Assembly (NCBI RefSeq): GCF_900107135.1
Contig: NZ_FNOV01000008.1
Span: 62,001-126,000 of the forward strand
Reading direction: 5' to 3'
Source of the DNA: Hymenobacter psychrophilus
Lineage (GTDB): Bacteria; Bacteroidota; Bacteroidia; Cytophagales; Hymenobacteraceae
DNA length: 64,000 bases
Under the pieces are notes generated by a model. It saw only the letters and a list, made by a program, of their open reading frames with translations. It made no database searches and had not been told where the DNA came from. Shown here piece after piece: positions 51,637 through 60,680 of this stretch (position 1 is the first letter of the stretch; every line of letters begins with the position of its first letter). The position numbers and the translations under genes were made by a program.

Positions 51637-52224
51637 ATGACCTTTCCCTTTTTTGTTGGTTCGGCCGGGCCCCGCGCCGGTCTGCTGGCCGCTGCGCTGC
51701 TAACGGCCGCGGCCCTGGCGCCGGCAACGGCCCACGCCCAGAAATACATTACCGCCGCCGGCCTACGGGTGGGCGGGGGGCAGTACGGCCTCACGGTGCA
51801 GCAGAAATTTCTGCCCAAAGCCACGCTGGAGGGCCTGGCGCTGGTTAGTTCGCGCGAAGTAAGCGGCACGGTGCTGGCCGAGCGCCACTTCGGTATTCTG
51901 GGGCCCAGCCTCAACTACTACCTCGGCGCGGGCGGCCACCTCGGCCACCACAAAGACGACGGCACCTTCGGCGGCTTCGATGCCATTATCGGGGCCGAAT
52001 ATAAAATAGCCTTCATCCCGCTCGTGGTCAGCGTCGATTTCAAGCCCACCGTCGAAATAAACTCCGCCGACTGGGCCCGCTTTCCCACCGCCTTCTCGGT
52101 GCGCTACATTATCATCAAAGAGAAAACCAGCTTCCTGGGTGGCGTTTTTGATGGCAAGGACAAGAAGAAATCCAAGAACAAAAAGAAGGACAAGAACAAA
52201 GGCGGCGGGCTGTTCGACTTTTAA
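51637..52224 (+). CDS. secreted protein with lysine-rich tail
   Basis: 195 residues from the ATG at 51637. A signal peptide (cleavage near AHAQ) is followed by about 145 residues of alternating strands (GLTVQQKFLPKATLEGLALV; FIPLVVSVDFKPTVEI), like a small outer-membrane barrel. The C-terminus is a highly basic low-complexity tail, KDKKKSKNKKKDKNK, ending GGGLFDF. The tail may bind LPS, nucleic acid or a partner. No named family. Confidence 0.6.
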   Translation: MTFPFFVGSAGPRAGLLAAALLTAAALAPATAHAQKYITAAGLRVGGGQYGLTVQQKFLPKATLEGLALVSSREVSGTVLAERHFGILGPSLNYYLGAGGHLGHHKDDGTFGGFDAIIGAEYKIAFIPLVVSVDFKPTVEINSADWARFPTAFSVRYIIIKEKTSFLGGVFDGKDKKKSKNKKKDKNKGGGLFDF

Positions 52225-52232
52225 ATGCGCGC

Positions 52233-53525
52233 CTACTTCTGCGTTGGTGTCGGGTAGAAAACCAGTTGGTTTTCGCCCTGCAGCCAGGTAATTCCGCGCT
52301 GCCAGGGATGCAGCTTCCGGATGGCCCTGCTCCCCGCCAGCAGGTGCCACTCGGTGCCATTGGTGCGGGTTTCCAGTACTTCGCCGGTTGCGGCCAAAAG
52401 GTAGCCGGTGGAAGTTCCGGGCACAAAGGCTATTTGCTCGAAGCTGGTGTAAGGAGGGACAGTGACGGGCTGCCACTTCCCGGCCGTAAAGCGGAGCAGC
52501 CGTTTGGTGGGCAACGGGGCGTACACTAAGTTTCTGTCGCGAAGCTGCGGTTTGCGGTCGGCCATGGTCACCCAAAGCTCGCCCGTTTGCGCCTGCGAGA
52601 GCGAGTGCACATCCACCGTATCGGGCGTGTCGATGAGCCGGGAGGGCGCCTGCAAGGTGGCCGGTAGCACGTATATGTTGCCGGGCGTCCCGCTCATCAC
52701 GCTGTTGGGCAGGGTGGGCATTCGGTCGCTGCCAAATACGTAGAGGGCCGAATCCAGCGCCGACACCAGCAGACCGGTTATGCCCCGGCTCATGCTAATT
52801 CCGTAGGGCCGCTGATTGGAATTGTTGGCCAGCCGGGGCGTGTGCCTGGCATCGGTGCCGTAAATAAAAAGGTCGCCGTCGCCGTGCAATGCAATGGGGC
52901 CTTCCTGCGCGTTGGCGTAGGTGCCAACCAAAAAATTACGGCCCATGCTGGTTAGCGCCGTTGGGTAGAAGTTGGTGGGCAGTTGCTGCGTTTCCCAGCT
53001 ACCGCCCTGGTTGTCGGTAAGGGCTACAAAGGACTTTTGGCCCTTGTTAGGGCTATATATATGGGAGAAGGGGCCCAAGGCAGAGTAGCTCAGCAGCGAT
53101 GCGTGGGGCGAGGTGGGGTCGGGGGTGCGGTACTGCTGCCAGCCGGTACACGAAACCAGCAGGCCCCCGCCCAGCAATAGCCCGCTCAACCCAGAAAATA
53201 GCGACCGAACCAGCGGCCGGTGCCGATGCTGCCAGGCCAGCCACAGCAGTAAAAGCAGCGGCAGGGCCGCTACCCCAATCGAGCCTTGTCGGAGCGACGG
53301 CTCCGGGGTTTGCGCAACGCCCACCACCGCGCCGTGGGTCTGGTCGCGGAAATAGAAGTGCGAAATGGTGAACTCCGGGGGCGTGGCTATCAGCGTCGTG
53401 CGCTCACCCGTAAAGCGGTGCAATTGCCCCGTTTGGGTAAGAACGTAGCCGGAAGAATCGGTTAAAAACTGAAAATCCCTGAGCGGAGGAAGGGTGCTGA
53501 ATGTGAACGTTCGGGTGGTGGCCAT
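52233..53525 (-). CDS. membrane protein with beta-propeller-like repeats, unknown function
   Basis: 430 residues. A short N-terminal beta region (FLTDSSGYVLTQTGQLHRF) is followed by two membrane segments (about 84-95 and 112-125, with VSCTGW after the second). An extracytoplasmic part of about 290 residues then carries repeats such as NQGGSWETQQLPTNFYPTAL, GNIYVLPATL and GELWVTMADRK, like BNR/YCF48-type propellers. Convergent with the preceding gene (8 bases) and 14 bases downstream of the GIN-domain gene on the same strand. I recognise no named family. Confidence 0.6.
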   Translation of the reverse strand: MATTRTFTFSTLPPLRDFQFLTDSSGYVLTQTGQLHRFTGERTTLIATPPEFTISHFYFRDQTHGAVVGVAQTPEPSLRQGSIGVAALPLLLLLWLAWQHRHRPLVRSLFSGLSGLLLGGGLLVSCTGWQQYRTPDPTSPHASLLSYSALGPFSHIYSPNKGQKSFVALTDNQGGSWETQQLPTNFYPTALTSMGRNFLVGTYANAQEGPIALHGDGDLFIYGTDARHTPRLANNSNQRPYGISMSRGITGLLVSALDSALYVFGSDRMPTLPNSVMSGTPGNIYVLPATLQAPSRLIDTPDTVDVHSLSQAQTGELWVTMADRKPQLRDRNLVYAPLPTKRLLRFTAGKWQPVTVPPYTSFEQIAFVPGTSTGYLLAATGEVLETRTNGTEWHLLAGSRAIRKLHPWQRGITWLQGENQLVFYPTPTQK

Positions 53526-53539
53526 ACTTCGCTAAGCGC

Positions 53540-54256
53540 TTACAGCTTGTGCACCCGGCCGCTGCCGGCCGTGGAGCTGTTCACGCGAGGGTTGCCGCGC
53601 ACGTACACGCTGCCCGAGCCGGCAATGCGGGCGTCGAGCGTTTCGGTGGCCTGCACCCGGCAGCTGCCCGAGCCGGCCACGCGCACGTCGCAGGTTTTAG
53701 CGGCCAGCGCCTCGGCTTGCACGCCGCCCGAGCCGCTGATGCTGATTTCCTGACTTGTGACCGAGCCGCTGCTGATTTTGAGGCTGCCCGAACCCGCCAC
53801 CGACGAATCGATGCTTTCGGCCGTTACGCCGGCCAGCACCAGGCTGCCCGAGCCGCCCACGGCCAACTTCAGCTTGTTGGCCCGGATGGGCTCGGCGGCC
53901 CGCAGGCTGCCCGAGCCGCCTACGCTCAGGGCCGTAACGGTGGGCGCCGTCACGTAAATCACCACTTTGCTTCTGAAATTGTAACCGCTGAACAAGCCGC
54001 TTTCCCGCACGGTGTTGATGCGGAGCTTGCCGTTTTCGACTGTGGTTTCGATATGGGTTAAATCTTCCGTGTCGCCCTGCACCTCCACTTTCTGGGGGCT
54101 GCCCTGGCGGAAAACGACCTGCATCGAGCCGCCCAGGCTTACGGCGGTAAAGGGCGCCACGGTGCGGGTTTCGCGGGTGTCGGCGGCGAAGGTCTGGAAG
54201 GCGGTCAGCAGCAGGGCAAGCAGCAAACCGGGCAGCAGAAGACGAAGCTTTTTCAT
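53540..54256 (-). CDS. GIN-domain (DUF2807) exported protein
   Basis: 238 residues with a signal peptide (cleavage near TFAAD). The DUF2807/head-GIN pattern is clear: VAPFTAVSLGGSMQVVFRQG, then at least six GSGS-type turns (VGGSGSLRAAE, VAGSGSLKISS, IAGSGSVYVRG) spaced about 20-25 residues, forming a right-handed beta-helix. Such proteins are common in Bacteroidetes and thought to be adhesin-like; the function is unproved. Confidence 0.92.
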   Translation of the reverse strand: MKKLRLLLPGLLLALLLTAFQTFAADTRETRTVAPFTAVSLGGSMQVVFRQGSPQKVEVQGDTEDLTHIETTVENGKLRINTVRESGLFSGYNFRSKVVIYVTAPTVTALSVGGSGSLRAAEPIRANKLKLAVGGSGSLVLAGVTAESIDSSVAGSGSLKISSGSVTSQEISISGSGGVQAEALAAKTCDVRVAGSGSCRVQATETLDARIAGSGSVYVRGNPRVNSSTAGSGRVHKL

Positions 54257-54354
54257 GGCGTAAAGAGGTAGGGTACGTGGCGGTAGATGCGGGCCGGCTC
54301 GCTGCCGTTGCCCGGGGCCGAAAATAATCCGGGCGGAACAACGGCGCAGGCGGC

Positions 54355-56409
54355 TTACCAGATTTTCACCCGGGCCGAATCGGGCCGGTAAAACTTGTCG
54401 CCGGGCGTTACATGGAAGGCCTCGTAGAAGGCGGGCACGTCGGCGAAGGGGCCATTGATGCGGTACTGGGCCGGTGAGTGCACATCGGTGAGCAGGGCCT
54501 GGGCCAGCCGCTCGGGGCGCTGGTGGGTTTGCCAGCCCAGCGCGTAACCTAGAAAGTAGCGTTGCACCGGCGTCAGGCCGCCAATTTTCTCGCCCTTCTT
54601 ATACTGTTCAGTTTTCTTGAACGCATCGAGCCCAATGATGATACCGCCCAAATCGGCAATGTTTTCGCCGGCCGTTGCCTTGCCGTTGATGTGCAGCGAA
54701 TCGAGCACTTTGTAGCCGTTGAACTGGCGCACGATGCCGCCTACGCGCTGGTCGAAGGCTTTACGGTCGGCCTTGGTCCACCAGCTGCGCAGGTTGCCCT
54801 TGTCGTCGAACTGGCTGCCTTCGTCGTCGAAGCCGTGGGTGAGCTCGTGGCCGATGGTGCTGGCCCCGGCATAACCATAAATAATGGCATCATCGGCATC
54901 GGCATCCAGCAAACCCGGGATGGAGAAGATGGCGGCCGGCAACACAATTTCGTTGTTGCTGGGGTTATAGTAGGCGTTGTACGTCTGCGGCGTCATGCCC
55001 CACTCGGTGCGGTCGACGGGCTGGCCGAGCTTGCGCGCCTCGTAGCGGTAGCGCCACTGGTTGGCCCGCATCACGTTGGCCGCGTACGAGTCGCGCTTGA
55101 TTTCCAGCGACGAGTAGTCCTTCCACTTGTCGGGGTAGCCCACCTTGCGCGTAATTTTGCTCAGCTTCACCAGCGCCTTCTGCTTGGTCGAGTCGCCCAT
55201 CCAGTCCAGCGCCTCCATATGCTCGCGGAACGAGGCCGTAATGTTTTCGGTGAGCTGCTCGTAGCGCTGCTTGGTTTCGGGCGTAAAGTACTCCTTCACG
55301 AACTGCTGCCCCAGCACCTGGCCGAGAGCCTCTTCTTCGGTGTCGAGCACCCGTTTCCAGCGCGGCCGCTGCTCGGTAGCGCCCTGCAGCACGGTGCCAT
55401 AAAAGCGAAAATTTTCCTGGTCGAAATCCTGGCTTAACGTAGCGGCGTAGGCGTGCACCAGTTGCCACTGCAGGTAGGCCTGCCAGTCGGCGAGCGGGGC
55501 GGTGCGCAGCAGGCGGCTGGCTTCCTGGTAGAACTCGGGCTGGCCCACAATCACCGTGTCGGCTTTAGCAAAGCCCATTTCGGCCAGCCAGGGCTTCCAG
55601 TTAAGGCCGGGCGTGAGGCCATCGAGCTTGGCCAGGCTCATCTTGTTGTAGTTGGCGTAGGGGTCGCGCAGGGCTTCGAGCTTGCGCGAGGCGCCGGCTA
55701 GCTTGGTTTCCAGCGCCAGCACGCGCTTGGTGCTGGCCTGGGCCGTGGCCGCATCCTGGCCCAGCAGCGTAAACATCTTGTTCAGGTGCTGCTCGTACGC
55801 TTGGCGGATGTTAGCCGTGCGGGCATCTTTATTGAAGTAATAGTCGCGGTTGGGCAGCCCCAGGCCCGCCTGCCAGAGCTGCAGGGCCATCTTTTCGCTG
55901 TTCTTGGCATCCTGGCCCACGTAGCCGCCAATCAGCGCATTTACGCCCAGCTGCTGCAGCCGCGCAATGGCTGCCTGCACGCCCGTTACAGTGCTGATGT
56001 TTTGGATGCGCGTGAGTTCGGCCTGCAGCGGCGCCAGGCCCTGCCGGTTTACGGCGGCGCTGTCCATACCCGTGGCCCAGAAGTCGCCGAGCTTCTGCTC
56101 CGTCGAGCCAAGGGCGGCGCTGGCTTTGGCCGCGTCCTCGTTCAGTTTGCGCAGGCGGCTGTAGATTTCGTTCTGGACTTCCTTACCGATGCCCCAGTTG
56201 CTTTCGGAGGCCGGAATCGGATGCTGCCTGAACCAGGCGCCGTTGGCGTAGTTGTAGAAGTCGTCGCCGGGCCGCACGGTGGTATCGAGGTTGGCGCTGA
56301 GCAGATCGGGCTTGGCGGCGCCGGCTTTATTGTTGGGGCCGCAGGCCGCTACGGCCAGCCCCAGCAGCGGTACTGCCAGTAGCAGGCCCGGACGAAAGAA
56401 ATGATGCAT
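54355..56409 (-). CDS. M13-family metalloendopeptidase (neprilysin/PepO-like) lipoprotein
   Basis: 684 residues with a lipobox VAACGP (Cys 23). The zinc site HELTH is at 521-525 in IGHELTHGFDDEGSQFD, the third ligand Glu in GENIADLGG about 60 residues on, and the NAYY-type substrate motif in YNAYYNPSNNEIVLPAAI. The C-terminal DKFYRPDSARVKIW is typical. It would cleave oligopeptides in the periplasm or at the surface. Transcribed alone, 98 bp before the GIN-domain gene. Confidence 0.95.
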   Translation of the reverse strand: MHHFFRPGLLLAVPLLGLAVAACGPNNKAGAAKPDLLSANLDTTVRPGDDFYNYANGAWFRQHPIPASESNWGIGKEVQNEIYSRLRKLNEDAAKASAALGSTEQKLGDFWATGMDSAAVNRQGLAPLQAELTRIQNISTVTGVQAAIARLQQLGVNALIGGYVGQDAKNSEKMALQLWQAGLGLPNRDYYFNKDARTANIRQAYEQHLNKMFTLLGQDAATAQASTKRVLALETKLAGASRKLEALRDPYANYNKMSLAKLDGLTPGLNWKPWLAEMGFAKADTVIVGQPEFYQEASRLLRTAPLADWQAYLQWQLVHAYAATLSQDFDQENFRFYGTVLQGATEQRPRWKRVLDTEEEALGQVLGQQFVKEYFTPETKQRYEQLTENITASFREHMEALDWMGDSTKQKALVKLSKITRKVGYPDKWKDYSSLEIKRDSYAANVMRANQWRYRYEARKLGQPVDRTEWGMTPQTYNAYYNPSNNEIVLPAAIFSIPGLLDADADDAIIYGYAGASTIGHELTHGFDDEGSQFDDKGNLRSWWTKADRKAFDQRVGGIVRQFNGYKVLDSLHINGKATAGENIADLGGIIIGLDAFKKTEQYKKGEKIGGLTPVQRYFLGYALGWQTHQRPERLAQALLTDVHSPAQYRINGPFADVPAFYEAFHVTPGDKFYRPDSARVKIW

Positions 56410-56523
56410 GGCTTGTTTCCGGTTGGTTGTTGCGCGTTGGTTACTTTCCGCTGAAAGGTAGCAGTAAGCGCCGGCTAATCAACCGCTACTGAAAAACGAT
56501 TAATCAAAAACAAACAACGAAAA

Positions 56524-56946
56524 GTGAATCACCTGCTCCTGCTCAATTTCGGCCTGGCCGCCTACCTCACCGGCCTTATCTGGACGGTCCAGCTCGTGCA
56601 TTACCCCGGCTTTGCCCGCGTGGCGCCCGCGCAGTTCGCCCAGTTTCACCGCGAGCATTCCACCCGCATGGGCTGGGTAGTGATGGGGCCGATGCTGCTG
56701 GAGCTGGGCGCCGCCGGGTGGCTGGCGTGGCAGGGCACAGAATTGAGCCCGGCCGCCCGCTGGAGCCAGCTGGCGCTGGTACTGGTGGCCTGGGCCAGCA
56801 CCTTCCTGCTCAGCGTGCCCTTCCATAACCGCCTCGGCCGCGACGGCTACAGCTACGTGGCCATCGACGGCCTCGTGCGCACCAACTGGCCCCGCACCCT
56901 GGCCTGGACTGCCCGCCTGGCGCTGCTGGGCTACCTGCTGTGGTAG
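56524..56946 (+). CDS. small four-helix membrane protein
   Basis: 140 residues from a GTG at 56524. Four hydrophobic segments (NHLLLLNFGLAAYLTGLIW; GWVVMGPMLLELGAAGWLAW; LALVLVAWASTFLLSV; C-terminal LALLGYLLW) with conserved-looking QLVHYPGFARV and FHNRLG. Similar small membrane proteins of unknown role occur in other bacteria. Followed 66 bases later by arfB. Confidence 0.65.
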   Translation: MNHLLLLNFGLAAYLTGLIWTVQLVHYPGFARVAPAQFAQFHREHSTRMGWVVMGPMLLELGAAGWLAWQGTELSPAARWSQLALVLVAWASTFLLSVPFHNRLGRDGYSYVAIDGLVRTNWPRTLAWTARLALLGYLLW

Positions 56947-56980
56947 AGGCAAAACCACCGGCCCGGCAGCACAGTATAGT

Positions 56981-56988
56981 TACCTTCC
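56981..56988 (+). promoter_or_regulatory. TACCTTCC -7 box candidate of arfB
   Basis: TAnnTTTG-like octamer 24 bases before the arfB ATG. The -33 region has no TTG. Confidence 0.3.
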
Positions 56989-57012
56989 CCATTCATCCCC
57001 AGTTTCACTTCC

Positions 57013-57420
57013 ATGCTTCCTGCCGCCGCCGATTTCCTGCCCGAACTGCAGTTCCAGACCAGCCGTAGCAGCGGGCCGGGTGGCCAGAACGTCAACAAAG
57101 TAGAAAGCCGCGTGGAACTGCGCTTCCGCATCGCCGACTCGCAGCTACTCACCGACGAGCAGAAGCAGACGCTGCTCCAGAAGCTAGCCTCGCGCCTCAC
57201 TCAGGAAGGCGAGCTGCTGGTAACCGCCCAGGAAGACCGCAGCCAGCTGCGCAACCGCGAAACGGCGCTGCTCAAGTTTCATCAGCTGCTCACCAAAACC
57301 CTGCACCGCCCCAAAACCCGCCGCCCCACCAAGCCCGGCAAAGGCGCCGTGCGCAAGCGTCTGGAATCCAAAAAAAAGCACGGTGACAAAAAGGTGAACC
57401 GCGGCCGGGTGGATTTTTGA
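57013..57420 (+). CDS. arfB: alternative ribosome-rescue peptidyl-tRNA hydrolase ArfB (YaeJ)
   Basis: 135 residues. The catalytic GGQ is at about 23-25 in SSGPGGQNVNKVES. The C-terminus is a positively charged tail (RKRLESKKKHGDKKVNRGRV), as in YaeJ, which inserts into the mRNA channel of stalled ribosomes. It lacks the larger domains of RF1/RF2. It hydrolyses the peptidyl-tRNA on non-stop complexes. Confidence 0.94.
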   Translation: MLPAAADFLPELQFQTSRSSGPGGQNVNKVESRVELRFRIADSQLLTDEQKQTLLQKLASRLTQEGELLVTAQEDRSQLRNRETALLKFHQLLTKTLHRPKTRRPTKPGKGAVRKRLESKKKHGDKKVNRGRVDF

Positions 57421-57440
57421 ACCGGCTCTTGTCAGCACGC

Positions 57441-57482
57441 AAAAGCCCCAGCTTTTCCGAAACGGAAATGGCTAGGGCTTTT
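57441..57482. terminator. terminator between arfB and a convergent gene
   Basis: AAAAGCCC at the left and GGGCTTTT at the right flank an inner TTTTCCG / CGGAAA stem, giving a hairpin with A and T runs suited to both directions. Confidence 0.8.
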
Positions 57483-57515
57483 ATCACAATGGGGAACCGG
57501 TAAACCGGCAATAGG

Positions 57516-57878
57516 CTACACCCGCTGGAAGTGCGAGGCCTGGCGCAGCGTCCGCTCGGAGCCTGAGTTGGGGTCGTTGTAGGTGTAGTCGCCCACTTCT
57601 ACCGACAGCTTTTTGCCAATGAGCTGCTTGGTGTCGAGGTCGTGGCCGGCTTTCGGCTCGATGCCGACCATTTCGTAGAGGCCCATAATAACGGGCCGGC
57701 CGGCATCGGAGAGGTAGAAGCGCTGGAGCACGAAGCCCTCCTCGTTTTCCATGCGAGCGGCGAAGTACGGAATGCCCTGGTTTTCGCTTTTGCCCTCTTC
57801 AATACCCGTAATTTCGACCGTGTGGCGGCCGTCGGACAGGAAGCCTTTCTCCTGACCTTCTTCAACTGAAATTTTCAT
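57516..57878 (-). CDS. small acidic protein of unknown function
   Basis: 120 residues, MKISVEEGQEKGFLSDGRHT, with a beta-strand pattern (VEITGIEEGKSENQGIPYFA; KLSVEVGDYTYNDPNSGSER), like an OB-type fold. No signal peptide, no membrane segment. Small phage-type DNA-binding accessory proteins have a similar outline, but I cannot assign it. Confidence 0.6.
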   Translation of the reverse strand: MKISVEEGQEKGFLSDGRHTVEITGIEEGKSENQGIPYFAARMENEEGFVLQRFYLSDAGRPVIMGLYEMVGIEPKAGHDLDTKQLIGKKLSVEVGDYTYNDPNSGSERTLRQASHFQRV

Positions 57879-57960
57879 GAGTTCAATGCTAAGTGGATAC
57901 CTGCATTGCTAACGAAAATAGTCGCGCCAAAGTTGGCTAAATTTTATAGTAGCACCGGAT

Positions 57961-58036
57961 TTAAGCCGTTCTCTTTTAGCTGTTGGCTTCCACCTGAACA
58001 AAAGCTAACAGCCAGCAGCTAAAAGCTAACGGCTCA
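57961..58036. repeat. AGCTGTTAGC-type hairpin after mgtE
   Basis: TTTTAGCTGTTGGCTT at the left and AAGCTAACAGCCAGCAGCTA at the right; it ends just before the mgtE stop at 58044. Confidence 0.7.
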
Positions 58037-58043
58037 ATAAAAG

Positions 58044-59429
58044 CTACAGCAACGTGCCGCGCAATACCGTGGTAGCTACCGTAAAGTAGATAATCAGGCC
58101 CGTCACGTCGACCAGCGTGGCCACGAAGGGGGCTGAGGAGGTGGCGGGGTCGAGGCCCAGGCGCTTGAGCAACATGGGCAGCATGGCCCCGGCCAGTGCC
58201 CCCCACAGCACAATGCCCAGCAGCGAGAAGCCGACCGTTACGGCAATCAGCAACCAGAAGGGGCCGAAATAGCCGGGGTCGATGTACTTGGCCCACAGCA
58301 CGATGCGCAACGAGCCCACCACGCCCAGAATCAAACCCAGCAACAGGCCCGAGAGCAACTCCCGCCGCAGAATCATCCACCAGTCTGATACCGTGAACTC
58401 GCCCAGGCTCATGGCTCGGATGATGAGTGAAGTAGCCTGCGAGCCGGCGTTGCCACCTGCCGAAATGATGAGCGGAATAAACAGGCCCAGCACCGCGGCC
58501 CGTTGCAAATCGTCTTCGAAATGGTGCATGGCCGACGTGGTCAGCATCTCGCCCAGCAGCAGAATCACGAGCCAGCCGGCCCGCTTTTTCACCATGTTCC
58601 AGATGGAGGTGGCCAGATAAGGCTCATCGAGGGCCTCCGAACCGCCCAGCTTCTGAATGTCCTCGGTGTCCTCTTCCTCCCGAATGTCGAGGATGTCATC
58701 AATCGTAACGATGCCGAACAGGATGCCTTCGCTGTTGATAACCGGCAGGGCCACCCGGTCGTTGCGCCGGAACTCGTCGATGGCCTCCTCCTGGTCCTGC
58801 ATGCTGCTCAGCGAAACGAAGCGGCGGTCCATCAGCTCACTAACCCGCACTTCGGGCCCGGCCAGTAGAAACTCGCGGATGCGGATGTCGTCAATCAGCC
58901 GGCCCCGCTCGTCGGTTACGTACAGCACGTTCAGCGTTTCGGAGTGCCCGCCGTGGCGGCGGATATAGTCGAGTACCTGCTGCACCGTCCAGGTTTCGCG
59001 GATGGCAATGTAGTCGGGCGTCATCAGCCGGCCCACCGAGTACTCGGGGTAGCCCAGCAGCTCCAGCGTTACCTTGCGCTCGGGCTCCGAGAGGGTCTGA
59101 ATCAGCTCGCGCACCAAATCATCGGGCAGAAACTCCAGCAGCGCCGTGCGGTCGTCGGGCGACATTTCGTTGAGAATGTCGGCCATCTTATCCTGGCTGA
59201 GGTTGGCCAGGAAATGCTTCTGAATATCAATGTTCAGGTACTCGAACACCTCGGTGGCCAACTGCAGCGGCAGCAGCCGGAAGATGATGAGCTGCTCGCG
59301 CTCTTCCTCTTCCTCCAGCAACTCCACCACCTCAGCGGGCTCAAAATTCTTGAGGGCTTCCTTGAGCTTGAAAAACTCGCCTTCCTGAATCAGGGACGTA
59401 ATGTGTTCGAGGGTCGGGTGCTGATTCAT
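58044..59429 (-). CDS. mgtE: magnesium transporter MgtE
   Basis: I chose the ATG at 59429 (MNQHPTLEHITSLIQEGEFF), giving 461 residues. Layout: N domain of helical repeats (about 1-130), two CBS domains (about 130-255; MTPDYIAIRETWTVQQVLDY and RRFVSLSSMQDQEEAIDEFR), then five membrane helices with the selectivity motif SAGGNAGSQ and PFVATLVDVTGLIIYF. MgtE is a dimeric, Mg2+-gated channel. Upstream 269 bases separate it from the divergent cyanophycinase gene. Confidence 0.95.
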   Translation of the reverse strand: MNQHPTLEHITSLIQEGEFFKLKEALKNFEPAEVVELLEEEEEREQLIIFRLLPLQLATEVFEYLNIDIQKHFLANLSQDKMADILNEMSPDDRTALLEFLPDDLVRELIQTLSEPERKVTLELLGYPEYSVGRLMTPDYIAIRETWTVQQVLDYIRRHGGHSETLNVLYVTDERGRLIDDIRIREFLLAGPEVRVSELMDRRFVSLSSMQDQEEAIDEFRRNDRVALPVINSEGILFGIVTIDDILDIREEEDTEDIQKLGGSEALDEPYLATSIWNMVKKRAGWLVILLLGEMLTTSAMHHFEDDLQRAAVLGLFIPLIISAGGNAGSQATSLIIRAMSLGEFTVSDWWMILRRELLSGLLLGLILGVVGSLRIVLWAKYIDPGYFGPFWLLIAVTVGFSLLGIVLWGALAGAMLPMLLKRLGLDPATSSAPFVATLVDVTGLIIYFTVATTVLRGTLL

Positions 59430-59668
59430 GAAGCTGAAGGGAAAGAAGCAGTTTCTCGCTAGGCAGAAAGCATTGGTGATGTGGGCCAAACCGGCGCGCA
59501 AAAGTACGGCTTTCCGCTAAGGTTGGGATGTAGCGATGGGGAAATAATGAAATGAGGGTGGTGGCTGTGCCGGGATGCGCCCGCCCCTGACACGCCGCCC
59601 GCGCCTGCCGCGGCCCCGCCCCGCTTCTTCTGCCTGCGGGCCGGCCGGCCGAATCCGGCGGCGGGGTG

Positions 59669-59676
59669 TACTTTTG
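59669..59676 (+). promoter_or_regulatory. TACTTTTG -7 box of the cyanophycinase gene
   Basis: Exact TAnnTTTG match 22 bases before the ATG at 59699. No clear TTG at -33. Confidence 0.5.
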
Positions 59677-59698
59677 GCCCGTACCTCCGTCACCCGCC

Positions 59699-60511
59699 AT
59701 GCCCTACCCGTCCGCCGCCCTGCCGCTTGGCACGCTTGTCGCCCTCGGCGGCGGCTCCGACGATGCCCTGCTGGCGCTGCTGGCCGGCCTGCTGCCCGCG
59801 CCCACCACGCCCGTTGAAATTGTTACGGCCGCTTCGTGGCGCAATGCCAAGTCCACTGGGGCGGCCTACGAAAAGTCGTTGCGGGCACTGGGTTGCCGGG
59901 CCGCCCGCCACCTGCCCATCAGCGAGCAGCAACCGGCCGATTCGCCCGCCACACTGGCGCGCTTGGCGCGGGCGGGCCTCGTTTTCTTTTCGGGCGGCGA
60001 CCAAGAGCGGCTGGTGGATTTGCTGGCCGGCACCGAGTTTGCCCGGCTGCTGGGGCAGCGGTTCAGCGAAGAGGAAAGCTTTATGGTCGCCGGCACCAGC
60101 GCCGGAGCTGCCGCGCTGCCCGCCCATATGGTTATCGACGGCTACGGCTGGCGGGCCCTGCGCAAGGGCGGCATCCAGACCGGCCCGGCCCTGGGCTTGC
60201 TGCCCGACCTGCTTATCGACCAGCACTTTGCCGAGCGCGGCCGCTTCGGGCGGCTGGCCCACGCCCTGCTGGCCCACCCCGAGTGCCTGGGCCTGGGCCT
60301 GGCCGAAGAAACCGGCCTGATAGTACGCGGTGGGCGCCACGCCACCGTATTCGGCGACGGGGCCGTAATGGTGCTCGACGCCCGGGAGTTGGCCGGCAGT
60401 AACCTGCGTCGCATTAAAAAAGGCCAGCCGGTAAGCGCCCAAAACCTGCGGGTGCACCTGCTCGTGGCCGGGCAGCAGCTCGATTTAATTTCCCGCGAAA
60501 TCGGGGATTAG
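59699..60511 (+). CDS. cyanophycinase-like S51 serine peptidase
   Basis: I chose the ATG at 59699 (MPYPSAALPLGTLVALGGGS), giving 270 residues. The S51 pattern is clear: LVALGGGSDDALL, VFFSGGDQERLVDLL, nucleophile Ser 134 in AGTSAGAAAL, and the His in LLIDQHFAERGRFGRL (about 171-186). Cyanophycinase cleaves the Arg-Asp storage polymer to beta-Asp-Arg. No signal peptide, so it is intracellular. No cyanophycin synthetase is encoded in the window. Confidence 0.9.
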   Translation: MPYPSAALPLGTLVALGGGSDDALLALLAGLLPAPTTPVEIVTAASWRNAKSTGAAYEKSLRALGCRAARHLPISEQQPADSPATLARLARAGLVFFSGGDQERLVDLLAGTEFARLLGQRFSEEESFMVAGTSAGAAALPAHMVIDGYGWRALRKGGIQTGPALGLLPDLLIDQHFAERGRFGRLAHALLAHPECLGLGLAEETGLIVRGGRHATVFGDGAVMVLDARELAGSNLRRIKKGQPVSAQNLRVHLLVAGQQLDLISREIGD

Positions 60512-60680
60512 GCCTGAATCAGGCCCCCAGCCAGACTCTGGACCCCCGGCCGGGAAGTGGGCCCGCCGGCCCCGGCTACGATGGTTCCGGAAATTTGTTC
60601 GGCTTGCCTACTACAACTTGTGTTTTTACTTTACATTTAGGGGCGCTAAGCCCCCAAATTCTCACTTTTTCACTCTTTGT

